From positions 186,001 to 250,000 of the forward strand of contig BMTH01000007.1 in NCBI GenBank assembly GCA_014649575.1: DNA of 64,000 bases, written 5' to 3'. Below, in pieces: positions 43,744-51,591 of this stretch. The notes below the pieces were generated by a model. That model ran no database searches. It saw only the letters and a list, made by a program, of their open reading frames with translations, and had not been told where the DNA came from. The first letter of the stretch is position 1. The number at the start of each line of letters is the position of its first letter. The position numbers were made by a program, and so were the translations under genes. This DNA comes from Streptomyces griseoincarnatus (GTDB taxonomy: Bacteria > Actinomycetota > Actinomycetes > Streptomycetales > Streptomycetaceae).

Positions 43744-45981
43744 TCAGCTCCCGGACCCGCTGTCCTTCGCCCCCGGCGAGCCCTCAGGACCCTGCGCCGA
43801 CTTCTTCAGGAAGCCCATGTCCTCGTACACCGGGGTGGCGAAGCCGAAGGCGCCGGCGTTGGCGAGGTTCTCGCGGGCCGCGACCAGCTGCGGGCGCTGG
43901 TAGAGGGGGATGGAGCCGGCCGCCGCCCAGATCCGGGAGTCGGCCTTGCGGATCAGGTCGCGGCGCTCGGAGTCGTCGAGGGTGGCGATGGCCTGGTCGA
44001 AGAGCTGGTCGACCTGGTCGGTGCCGACCCGGGTCCAGTTCTGCTCCACGTTCAGCGAGCCGTCGGCGGCCGCGACCGGCTTGGAGTAGACCGGGCGGGC
44101 GTCGGTGGCGGGGAAGGCGGTCGCCGGCCAGGAGTAGAGGGCCAGGTCGAAGTCGCCGGACGCGATGTGGTCCTTGAAGTAGCTGTCGTTGTCGACCTTG
44201 GAGATGTCTGTGCGGATGCCGATCCTCTCCAGCATCGTCGCGATCCGGCCGGCCACCGTCTCCAGCGTCTTCGAGCCCGGCCCCGACGGCAGCACGAACC
44301 GCAGCACCAGCGCCTTGCCGTCCTTGGCGACCGGGGCGGTGTCGGCACGGGCCGGGGCCGCGGTGCCCTTGGGGGCGTAGGCGCCGGCGGGGGCGCCGCC
44401 CTGCTTCAGCTGACCGGTGCCGGTGCCGGAGTCGTGCGGGGCCTTGCCGTCGCCCGTCCCGTGGTTCTTGCCGTCGTCCTCGCCGACGATGTACGTGCCG
44501 TCGTCGCCGTCGCCGGAGTCCTCCGAGCCGCCCGAGCCCTTCGTGTCCTCCTTGCCCTCCTTGTCCGCCTCGGAGCCGGCCGCCTCCTCGTCCTCGTCCT
44601 TCTTCGTGTCCTTCTTCTCCTCCTTCACCGGGCCGCCCGGCACCCACCCGGCGTCCGAGAGGAGCGCCCGGGCCTCCTTGGCGTCCGGCTTGCCGAGGGC
44701 GCCGCTGCCGTCGGCGTAGGCGGCCTGGCCGGACAGCGCGAGGTGGCTGCCGACGGGCTCGGCGGGCAGGCCGAGCGGCTTCAGCACGGCCCCGGCGAGG
44801 TCCTCGCGGTCCAGGGCGCGGGCCACGGCGCGGCGCACCCGCTCGTCGGACAGGGGGCCCTCGGCGCCGTTCAGGGCGAGCTGGGTGTAGGCGGGCTCCA
44901 GGGACTTGCGCACCTCGAACCCGCCGAGCGCCTTCTGCTGCCGTGCGTACTTCTCCGCCTTCTTGCGCAGCTTCTCGCGGGCCGAGATCTCCTCGTCGGC
45001 GGCGTCCTCGTCGGAGCCGTTGGCGACCGCCCAGGAGTGCAGCGCGTCTGCGGCGGAGCGGTCGGCCTCGGGGCCCATCAGGGGCGTGTTCCCCTCCTGC
45101 GGGAGGGCGGCGACCGTGATGCGCCGGGCGGCCTCGGGGTCGATCTCGGCCAGGTCGAGGGTGCCGTCGCTGAGGGCGGAGACGCGCTTGTCGTGCGGCA
45201 CGGCTCGCAGCACGATCTTCCGCAGCTTGGCGGTCCTGCCCCACCAGCGGGGATTGCGGGCGAGGACGACCTCGTCCTCCTTGGTGTCCACCTTGTCCAC
45301 CGTGAACGGTCCGGCCGTGACCTTCAGCTTCTTGCGCGCCCCGTCGTTGAAGGAGTCCGGGGTGCCCATGACCTCCTTGGGATACAGGGGGCTGAACAGC
45401 GACTTCCAGTCGGCGTAGGGGCGGCTGAAGGTGACCTTGACCTCGAGGTCGTTCTTGCCCCGCTCGACCTTCTCGATGCGGTCGTATCCCGCGTTGCGGG
45501 CGGTCCAGTAGGCGGTGTCCTTGCCGGACAGGGCGCGCCACTGGGCAGCGAAGTCGGCGGCGCCGATCTCCCGGCCGTCGCTCCAGACGGCCTGCTGGGC
45601 GAGCCGGTAGACGACGACCTGCTTGGGCTCGGTGTCGACGACGTCGGCGGAGGCCAGGTAGTCGGCGTTGCGCACGGCCCGGCCCCGGCCGTCGGAGCGG
45701 TACATCGACGGCAGGACGGCCTCGGCGATCCGGGCGGTGGTGGTGTCGGCGTCCGCCTGGAAGGTGTTCAGGGTGTCCGGGACGGTGTCCACGGCCCAGC
45801 GCAGGGTCCCGCCGTCGGCGATGTCGGACCGGTCCGCGCCCGCGACGTCCGCGCCCGCGAGGGGCTCGCCCGCGGGGTCTTCGGAGCCGCATCCGGCCAG
45901 GGCGGGCACCGTGAGCATGCCGGCGGTGAGGAAGGCGACCGAGCGCAGGACCGCGCGCGGTCCGATGCCGTCGTGGGACAT
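43744..45981 (-). CDS. solitary peptide-binding lipoprotein with acidic insert
   Basis: 745 residues, about 150-200 longer than ordinary family 5 binding proteins. Lipobox LAGC with Cys31; GGTLRWAVDTVPDTLNTFQA is the family start. An unusual low-complexity acidic insert (near residues 455-530: KKDTKKDEDEEAAGSEADKE and then Gly/Ser/Asp/Thr) splits the binding domain, which resumes at KALVLRFVLPSG. GGAGG precedes the ATG. No permease or ATPase genes adjoin it, so it must share a transporter or act as a sensor. Confidence 0.87.
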   Translation of the reverse strand: MSHDGIGPRAVLRSVAFLTAGMLTVPALAGCGSEDPAGEPLAGADVAGADRSDIADGGTLRWAVDTVPDTLNTFQADADTTTARIAEAVLPSMYRSDGRGRAVRNADYLASADVVDTEPKQVVVYRLAQQAVWSDGREIGAADFAAQWRALSGKDTAYWTARNAGYDRIEKVERGKNDLEVKVTFSRPYADWKSLFSPLYPKEVMGTPDSFNDGARKKLKVTAGPFTVDKVDTKEDEVVLARNPRWWGRTAKLRKIVLRAVPHDKRVSALSDGTLDLAEIDPEAARRITVAALPQEGNTPLMGPEADRSAADALHSWAVANGSDEDAADEEISAREKLRKKAEKYARQQKALGGFEVRKSLEPAYTQLALNGAEGPLSDERVRRAVARALDREDLAGAVLKPLGLPAEPVGSHLALSGQAAYADGSGALGKPDAKEARALLSDAGWVPGGPVKEEKKDTKKDEDEEAAGSEADKEGKEDTKGSGGSEDSGDGDDGTYIVGEDDGKNHGTGDGKAPHDSGTGTGQLKQGGAPAGAYAPKGTAAPARADTAPVAKDGKALVLRFVLPSGPGSKTLETVAGRIATMLERIGIRTDISKVDNDSYFKDHIASGDFDLALYSWPATAFPATDARPVYSKPVAAADGSLNVEQNWTRVGTDQVDQLFDQAIATLDDSERRDLIRKADSRIWAAAGSIPLYQRPQLVAARENLANAGAFGFATPVYEDMGFLKKSAQGPEGSPGAKDSGSGS

Positions 45982-46293
45982 CTCTGGGTACCTCCGGAAA
46001 GCCGCGGGCATGGTGATCACACTTGGTATGGGGCGTTCATCCGATGTATGCGGCCCACTGAAGGGGAAAGGGTTCCGCGTTCCCGGTCGACACGGCGGCC
46101 ACGGACGCCAAGCCCACCCATGCGGCGCAACGCACCCGGCGCCACGCGGCTTCGCACCGGACGATGCACCCATGCGCCTCGGCCAATCGATGCACATCCC
46201 TTCACAGCGCAAGGTGTGACGCGCAACACTCGCAGGCGCATGACCGTTGCACCGCCTTGGGCCTCGAAGGACCCGTGGAAGTGAGGTCACGTC

Positions 46294-46587
46294 ATGTCCG
46301 TGCACGATGAACTGGCGACCGTCCAGCGCTGTCTCGACGACCTGATGAGGTCGGTGGGGCGCCTGGAGAAGCAGCTGGGCAGCGGCAGTCTGGAACTGCG
46401 CCGCGTCCGCTCCGACACCAACCACCTGCGCGAGAGCCTCGCGCTGCTCCGGGACACCGCCGTCACCTCGGCGGGCCCGGCCAAGCGGCCAGACCTCGTG
46501 ACGATCTCCGACACCCCCTACGACGTGTCGCTGTGGGTGGACACCGACGACGAGGGCCTCGGCGCCCGCGACCGCCGCGCGCCCTGA
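46294..46587 (+). CDS. small helical protein upstream of the sdh genes
   Basis: 97 residues. The first ~60 form a predicted coiled coil (DELATVQRCLDDLMRSVGRL, LRRVRSDTNHLRESLALLRD), the rest is polar and ends with VSLWVDTDDEGLGA. GAGG lies seven bases before the ATG. Same strand as the succinate dehydrogenase genes, 61 bp upstream. Function unknown; similar proteins are seen next to sdh in streptomycetes by my recollection. Confidence 0.75.
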   Translation: MSVHDELATVQRCLDDLMRSVGRLEKQLGSGSLELRRVRSDTNHLRESLALLRDTAVTSAGPAKRPDLVTISDTPYDVSLWVDTDDEGLGARDRRAP

Positions 46588-46648
46588 CCCCCGCCCGACC
46601 GCCGCCCCGCCGACCTGGCGCCCCCCGACCCCTACCGGAGTGGACGAC

Positions 46649-47482
46649 GTGGCCACTGGTACGGAACCCCCTGCGACCGAACCCGAGCACCGCGGCGGCG
46701 TGAGATCCGGCACGCGCGCCGCGATCTCCGCCCCGCACCTGCGGACCGACCGCTGGTGGCTGGCCCCCGCCGCCACCGCGGCCGGGCTGCTCGCCTTCGT
46801 CGTCTACTCGACCTGGCGGGCCTTCGCGAACGCCGACTACTACGCGGCGCCGTACGTCTCGCCGTTCTACTCGCCCTGCCTCGCGGAGAACTGCGAGCCG
46901 ATGCGCGGCGGCCCGAACTGGGACCTGTTCGGCGGCTGGTGGGGCATCTCGCCGGCGATCATCATCCTGATCTTCCCGCTCGGCTTCCGGCTGACCTGCT
47001 ACTACTACCGCAAGGCCTACTACCGGAGCTTCTGGGCGTCACCGCCCGCCTGCGCGGTCGCCGAACCGCACGCGAAGTACACGGGCGAGTCCCGCTTCCC
47101 GCTGATCCTGCAGAACGTCCACCGGTACTTCTTCTACGCGGCGCTGCTGGTCGCCTGCGTGCTGAGCTGGGACACCGTGCTCGCCTTCCGCGACGAGGAC
47201 TACGCGTGGGGCCACATGGGGCTCGGCACCCTGGTGTTCCTGGTGAACATCGTCCTGATCTGGGCGTACACCCTGTCCTGCCACTCCTGCCGGCACATCG
47301 TCGGCGGGAAGCTCAAGCACTTCTCGAAGCATCCCGTGCGCTACCGGATGTGGCAGTGGGTGGGCCAGCTGAACGCCAGGCACATGCAGCTCGCCTGGGC
47401 GTCGCTGGTCAGCGTGGCGGTCGCCGACCTCTACGTCTATCTCGTCGCGTCCGGGGTCTTCGACGACCCGCGCTTCTTCTAG
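46649..47482 (+). CDS. sdhC: succinate dehydrogenase membrane anchor subunit
   Basis: 277 residues. Five membrane helices: APAATAAGLLAFVVYSTWRA, GISPAIIILIFPLGF, YFFYAALLVACVLSW, LGTLVFLVNIVLIWAYTLSC and LAWASLVSVAVADLYVYLVA; several His (VHRYFF, SCHSCRHIV, NARHMQL) could ligate heme. Gene order with the flavoprotein and iron-sulfur subunits identifies it as the single-anchor cytochrome b type. Two GTG codons are possible; the second (46649) has GGAG eight bases upstream and is preferred over 46640. Confidence 0.85.
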   Translation: MATGTEPPATEPEHRGGVRSGTRAAISAPHLRTDRWWLAPAATAAGLLAFVVYSTWRAFANADYYAAPYVSPFYSPCLAENCEPMRGGPNWDLFGGWWGISPAIIILIFPLGFRLTCYYYRKAYYRSFWASPPACAVAEPHAKYTGESRFPLILQNVHRYFFYAALLVACVLSWDTVLAFRDEDYAWGHMGLGTLVFLVNIVLIWAYTLSCHSCRHIVGGKLKHFSKHPVRYRMWQWVGQLNARHMQLAWASLVSVAVADLYVYLVASGVFDDPRFF

Positions 47483-47498
47483 CTGGGGGCCTTCATCC

Positions 47499-49433
47499 AT
47501 GTCCGTGGTCGACCGACAGGAGTGGGACGTCGTCGTGGTGGGGGCCGGCGGCGCCGGCCTGCGCGCCGCGATCGAGGCGCGCGAGCGGGGCGCCCGTACG
47601 GCCGTGATCTGCAAGTCGCTGTTCGGCAAGGCGCACACCGTGATGGCCGAGGGCGGCATCGCGGCGGCGATGGGCAACGTCAACTCCGGCGACGACTGGC
47701 AGGTGCACTTCCGCGACACCATGCGCGGCGGGAAATTCCTCAACCAGTGGCGGATGGCGGAGCTGCACGCCCAGGAGGCGCCCGCCCGGGTGTGGGAGCT
47801 GGAGACCTGGGGCGCGCTGTTCGACCGGACCGAGGACGGCCGGATCTCCCAGCGCAACTTCGGCGGCCACGAGTACCCACGGCTGGCGCACGTCGGCGAC
47901 CGCACCGGCCTGGAGCTGATCCGCACCCTCCAGCAGAAGATCGTCGCGCTCCAGCAGGAGGACTTCGCGGAGACCGGTGACTACGAGTCCCGGCTGAAGG
48001 TCTTCCAGGAGTGCACGGTCACCCGGGTGCTGAAGGACGGCGACCAGGTGAGCGGGGTCTTCGGCTACGAGCGGGAGTCCGGCCGCTTCTTCGTCCTGGA
48101 GGCCCCGGCCGTGGTGATCGCCACCGGCGGCATCGGGAAGTCCTTCAAGGTCACGTCGAACTCGTGGGAGTACACGGGCGACGGGCACGCGCTGGCGCTG
48201 CTCGCGGGGGCGCCGCTGCTGAACATGGAGTTCGTGCAGTTCCACCCCACCGGGATGGTCTGGCCGCCGTCGGTGAAGGGCATCCTCGTCACCGAGTCGG
48301 TGCGCGGCGACGGCGGGGTGCTGCGCAACTCCGAGGGCAAGCGGTTCATGTTCGACTACGTCCCGGACGTCTTCAAGGAGAAGTACGCGCAGTCCGAGGA
48401 GGAGGCGGACCGCTGGTACGACGACCCGGACCACAACCGCCGCCCGCCCGAGCTGCTCCCCCGCGACGAGGTCGCCCGCGCCATCAACGCCGAGGTCAAG
48501 GAGGGCCGCGGCTCCCCGCACGGCGGGGTGTTCCTGGACGTGTCCACGCGGATGCCGGCGGAGGTGATCAAGCGCCGGCTGCCGTCGATGTACCACCAGT
48601 TCAAGGAGCTGGCGGACGTCGACATCACGGCCGAGCCGATGGAGGTCGGCCCGACCTGCCACTACGTGATGGGCGGCATCGCCGTCGACTCCGACTCGGC
48701 GGCGGCGCGCGGGGTGCCGGGGCTGTTCGCGGCCGGCGAGGTCGCGGGCGGGATGCACGGCTCCAACCGGCTGGGCGGCAACTCGCTGTCCGACCTGCTG
48801 GTGTTCGGGCGCCGGGCGGGCCTGCACGCCGCGGACCACGCGCGCGCCCGGGCCGGGACGCGGCCCCGCGCGGACGACGCCCAGGTGGACGCGGCGGCGG
48901 CGGAGGCGCTGCGCCCGTTCTCCGCGGAGGGCGGGGAGCCGGCCGACGGCCCGCCGGAGAACCCGTACACGCTGCACCAGGAGCTCCAGCAGACGATGAA
49001 CGACCTGGTCGGCATCATCCGCCGGGAGCACGAGATGCGGCAGGCCCTGGAGAAGCTCGCCGAGCTGCGGGCACGGGCCCGGCGTGCGGGCGTGGAGGGC
49101 CACCGGCAGTTCAACCCGGGCTGGCACCTGGCGCTGGACCTGCGGAACATGCTGCTGGTCAGCGAGTGCGTGGCCCGCGCGGCGCTGGAGCGCACCGAGT
49201 CGCGCGGCGGCCACACCCGCGAGGACCACGCGGTCATGGACCGGGCCTGGCGCAACGTCAACCTGCTGTGCTCGATGACCGACCCCTCCGGCGGCCTCGC
49301 CGCCACCGACGCGGTGCGCGGGCAGATCACCCTGACCCGTGAGACCACCGATCCCGTCCGCCCCGACCTCCTCGCCCTCTTCGAGAAGGACGAGCTGGTC
49401 AAGTACCTGGCCGAAGAGGAGCTCTACGAGTGA
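47499..49433 (+). CDS. sdhA: succinate dehydrogenase flavoprotein subunit
   Basis: 644 residues. FAD dinucleotide motif VVVGAGGAGLRAAIEARERG near residue 15, the His for covalent flavin in KAHTVMAEGGI, active-site region HPTGMVWPPSVKGILVTESV, TCHYVMGGI, and the signature GSNRLGGNSLSDLLVFGR. Oxidises succinate to fumarate in the TCA cycle and passes electrons to the iron-sulfur subunit. Sits 16 bp after sdhC; its stop overlaps the sdhB start. Confidence 0.95.
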   Translation: MSVVDRQEWDVVVVGAGGAGLRAAIEARERGARTAVICKSLFGKAHTVMAEGGIAAAMGNVNSGDDWQVHFRDTMRGGKFLNQWRMAELHAQEAPARVWELETWGALFDRTEDGRISQRNFGGHEYPRLAHVGDRTGLELIRTLQQKIVALQQEDFAETGDYESRLKVFQECTVTRVLKDGDQVSGVFGYERESGRFFVLEAPAVVIATGGIGKSFKVTSNSWEYTGDGHALALLAGAPLLNMEFVQFHPTGMVWPPSVKGILVTESVRGDGGVLRNSEGKRFMFDYVPDVFKEKYAQSEEEADRWYDDPDHNRRPPELLPRDEVARAINAEVKEGRGSPHGGVFLDVSTRMPAEVIKRRLPSMYHQFKELADVDITAEPMEVGPTCHYVMGGIAVDSDSAAARGVPGLFAAGEVAGGMHGSNRLGGNSLSDLLVFGRRAGLHAADHARARAGTRPRADDAQVDAAAAEALRPFSAEGGEPADGPPENPYTLHQELQQTMNDLVGIIRREHEMRQALEKLAELRARARRAGVEGHRQFNPGWHLALDLRNMLLVSECVARAALERTESRGGHTREDHAVMDRAWRNVNLLCSMTDPSGGLAATDAVRGQITLTRETTDPVRPDLLALFEKDELVKYLAEEELYE

Positions 49434-50200
49434 GCAGCTACGAGGCCCGCTTCAAGGTGTGGCGGGGGGACGTCGACGGAGGCGGTCTGGAGGACTTCCG
49501 CGTCGAGGTGAACGACGGAGAGGTCGTCCTCGACATCATCCACCGCCTCCAGGCCACCCAGGCCCCCGACCTCGCCGTGCGGTGGAACTGCAAGGCCGGC
49601 AAGTGCGGTTCGTGCTCGGCGGAGATCAACGGCCGCCCCCGCCTGCTGTGCATGACCCGCATGTCGGTGTTCGGCCGCGAGGAGACGATCACGGTGACGC
49701 CGCTGCGGGCGTTCCCGGTGATCCGGGACCTGGTGACGGACGTCGGCTTCAACTACACCAAGGCCCGGCAGGTCCCGGCGTTCGTGCCACCGGCCGGGGT
49801 GGGTCCGGGCGAGTACCGGATGATGCAGGAGGACGTGGACCGCTCGCAGGAGTTCCGCAAGTGCATCGAGTGTTTCCTGTGCCAGGACACCTGCCACGTC
49901 GTCCGTGACCACGAGGAGAACAAGCCGGCGTTCGCCGGGCCACGGTTCCTGATGCGGGTCGCCGAGCTGGACATGCACCCGTTGGACGCGGCCGAGGAGT
50001 CCGGCCTGGACCGCAAGCGCACGGCCCAGGACGAACACGGCCTCGGCTACTGCAACATCACCAAGTGCTGCACGGAGGTCTGCCCCGAGGGCATCAAGAT
50101 CACGGACAACGCGCTGATCCCGCTGAAGGAGCGTGCGGTGGACCGCAAGTACGACCCGCTGGTCTGGCTGGGCGACAAGATCCGCCGCCGGGGAGCCTGA
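49430..50200 (+). CDS. sdhB: succinate dehydrogenase iron-sulfur subunit
   Basis: 256 residues. [2Fe-2S] ligands in CKAGKCGSCSAEINGRPRLL followed by Cys, [4Fe-4S] in CIECFLCQDTC, and [3Fe-4S] in CNITKCCTEVCPEG. GTG start overlaps the sdhA stop. Transfers electrons from the flavoprotein to the membrane anchor. Convergent with the next gene, whose end is only seven bases away. Confidence 0.95.
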   Translation: MSSYEARFKVWRGDVDGGGLEDFRVEVNDGEVVLDIIHRLQATQAPDLAVRWNCKAGKCGSCSAEINGRPRLLCMTRMSVFGREETITVTPLRAFPVIRDLVTDVGFNYTKARQVPAFVPPAGVGPGEYRMMQEDVDRSQEFRKCIECFLCQDTCHVVRDHEENKPAFAGPRFLMRVAELDMHPLDAAEESGLDRKRTAQDEHGLGYCNITKCCTEVCPEGIKITDNALIPLKERAVDRKYDPLVWLGDKIRRRGA

Positions 50201-50207
50201 GGAGAGG

Positions 50208-51479
50208 TCAGCGGACCCAGCCGTCCTTGAACTCCCTCCAGTTGGTCTCCGTCGCCGCGAAGTCGATGTACGGGGCGAGACCGAAGAGTTCCCGGTCGGG
50301 ATCCGTGCGGGACAGGCCGAGACGCGCGCCCCGGACGGCGGCGCCGACGGTCTCGGCGTGCCCCCAGTGGCTGGGGTTGCTCTCGTAGTAGAAGGGCAGG
50401 CCCATCAGCAGGTGGGTGGTGGGCGGGGTGACCTCCAGCGCGAGCGAGGTCTGCTGGGCCACGTACCCGCCGTAGGTGCTCTCGAAGAGGCGCGCGGTGT
50501 CGTACGACATGACGGCGATCTGGTCGACGCGCCGCGCGACCTGGCCGAAGAACTCCTGCGACCACCACTTGGGGTGGTCGGCGACGAGGCCCGCGACCGA
50601 GTGGAGGTGCGGCAGCGGGTCGATCTGGTGGGCGGCCACGGACAGCTGCGCGTCCCGGCCCTTGGTGAGTTTCCGCAGATCGTCCAGCAGGTCGAGGTAG
50701 TGCCCGTCGCCGGAGTGCAGCGGCTCCAGGTCCAGGTGGACGCCCTCGTAGCCGGTGTCGAGGACCTGGCCGGCGCTGCGCACCACCTCGGCACGGGTGG
50801 CGGCGTCGCTCAGCTCCAGGCCTTCGGGGCCGCCGTTGGCGAGCACGTCCCCGAGGAACGCCTGGACGCGCACCCCGGGCAGCTCCCGGTGCACCGCGTC
50901 GATGAACCAGCGGGCGCGTGGATACACCGACCTCGGCAGGGTGCCGTCGTGCTCCAGCGGGCCGGTGTGGACGTACAGGTCCCGGACGCCGGTGTCCTTG
51001 AGCCGGCCGGCGAGGGCGGTGACGTCGGCGTCCTTCTTGCGTCCGTCGACCCAGGCGTGACCGAGCCACATGGCGTCCCGGTCGCGGGTGTAGGTGCCGT
51101 CGGCCGGGTCGCCCATGTAGTTGACCCGCAGCGCAGTCTCGACGGCGACGAGCGGCACGATCAGCACCAGCGCGAGCACGAGGACGGCGCGTCTGACGCG
51201 GCGCACCCAGGGTCTGCGGCGCTTCTTGGCCGACTCGGGCGCGGGCGCCGACTCGGGCACGTGCTCAGGCTCGGACACGGACTCCGGCTCGGGCGCGGAC
51301 GCGGACGCGGGCGTGGGCGTGGGTCCGGACGCGGACCCGGACGTGGACGCCGACTCGGGCGCAGGCGCGGACCCGGGCGCGGGCGCCGGCTCGGGCGCGG
51401 GCGCCGGCTCGGGCTCGGGCGTTGTCCGGGTGTCGTCCGTGGGCTCGTCCGTGCCGTCCCGCGACTCCGTGTGGTCCAT
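50208..51479 (-). CDS. membrane-anchored GH18-like TIM-barrel protein
   Basis: 423 residues. The N-terminal ~85 are Pro/Glu/Ala/Ser repeats encoded by GC-rich hexamer-like repeats; a basic stretch (KKRRRPWVRRVRRA) and one membrane helix (VLVLALVLIVPLVAVETAL) follow. The extracellular part looks like a TIM barrel with GVHLDLEPLHSGDG, similar to the DxxDxDxE catalytic strand of GH18 chitinase-like proteins but incomplete, and GLPFYYES near the end. Possibly a non-chitinolytic cell-wall hydrolase. ATG start. Confidence 0.7.
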   Translation of the reverse strand: MDHTESRDGTDEPTDDTRTTPEPEPAPAPEPAPAPGSAPAPESASTSGSASGPTPTPASASAPEPESVSEPEHVPESAPAPESAKKRRRPWVRRVRRAVLVLALVLIVPLVAVETALRVNYMGDPADGTYTRDRDAMWLGHAWVDGRKKDADVTALAGRLKDTGVRDLYVHTGPLEHDGTLPRSVYPRARWFIDAVHRELPGVRVQAFLGDVLANGGPEGLELSDAATRAEVVRSAGQVLDTGYEGVHLDLEPLHSGDGHYLDLLDDLRKLTKGRDAQLSVAAHQIDPLPHLHSVAGLVADHPKWWSQEFFGQVARRVDQIAVMSYDTARLFESTYGGYVAQQTSLALEVTPPTTHLLMGLPFYYESNPSHWGHAETVGAAVRGARLGLSRTDPDRELFGLAPYIDFAATETNWREFKDGWVR

Positions 51480-51591
51480 GCCGCCGTTCCCCTCGTCGTC
51501 GGATGTTGGGGGTGAGGACGAGGGGAACGGGCGGTGCGGTTGCGCCTACGGCTTCATGATCACGAAAGGTCACGTCGGGGTCTACGGAGCG

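Noticed and set aside
43744..46776. Longer version of the solitary lipoprotein starting near 46776
   Set aside because: The ATG at 45981 has GGAGG and begins a proper lipoprotein signal; the extension covers the opposite-strand small ORF.
51230..51430. GC-rich hexamer-like repeats considered as a CRISPR or minisatellite array
   Set aside because: They are the coding sequence of a Pro/Glu/Ala/Ser-rich segment in the GH18-like protein; units are irregular and have no spacers.
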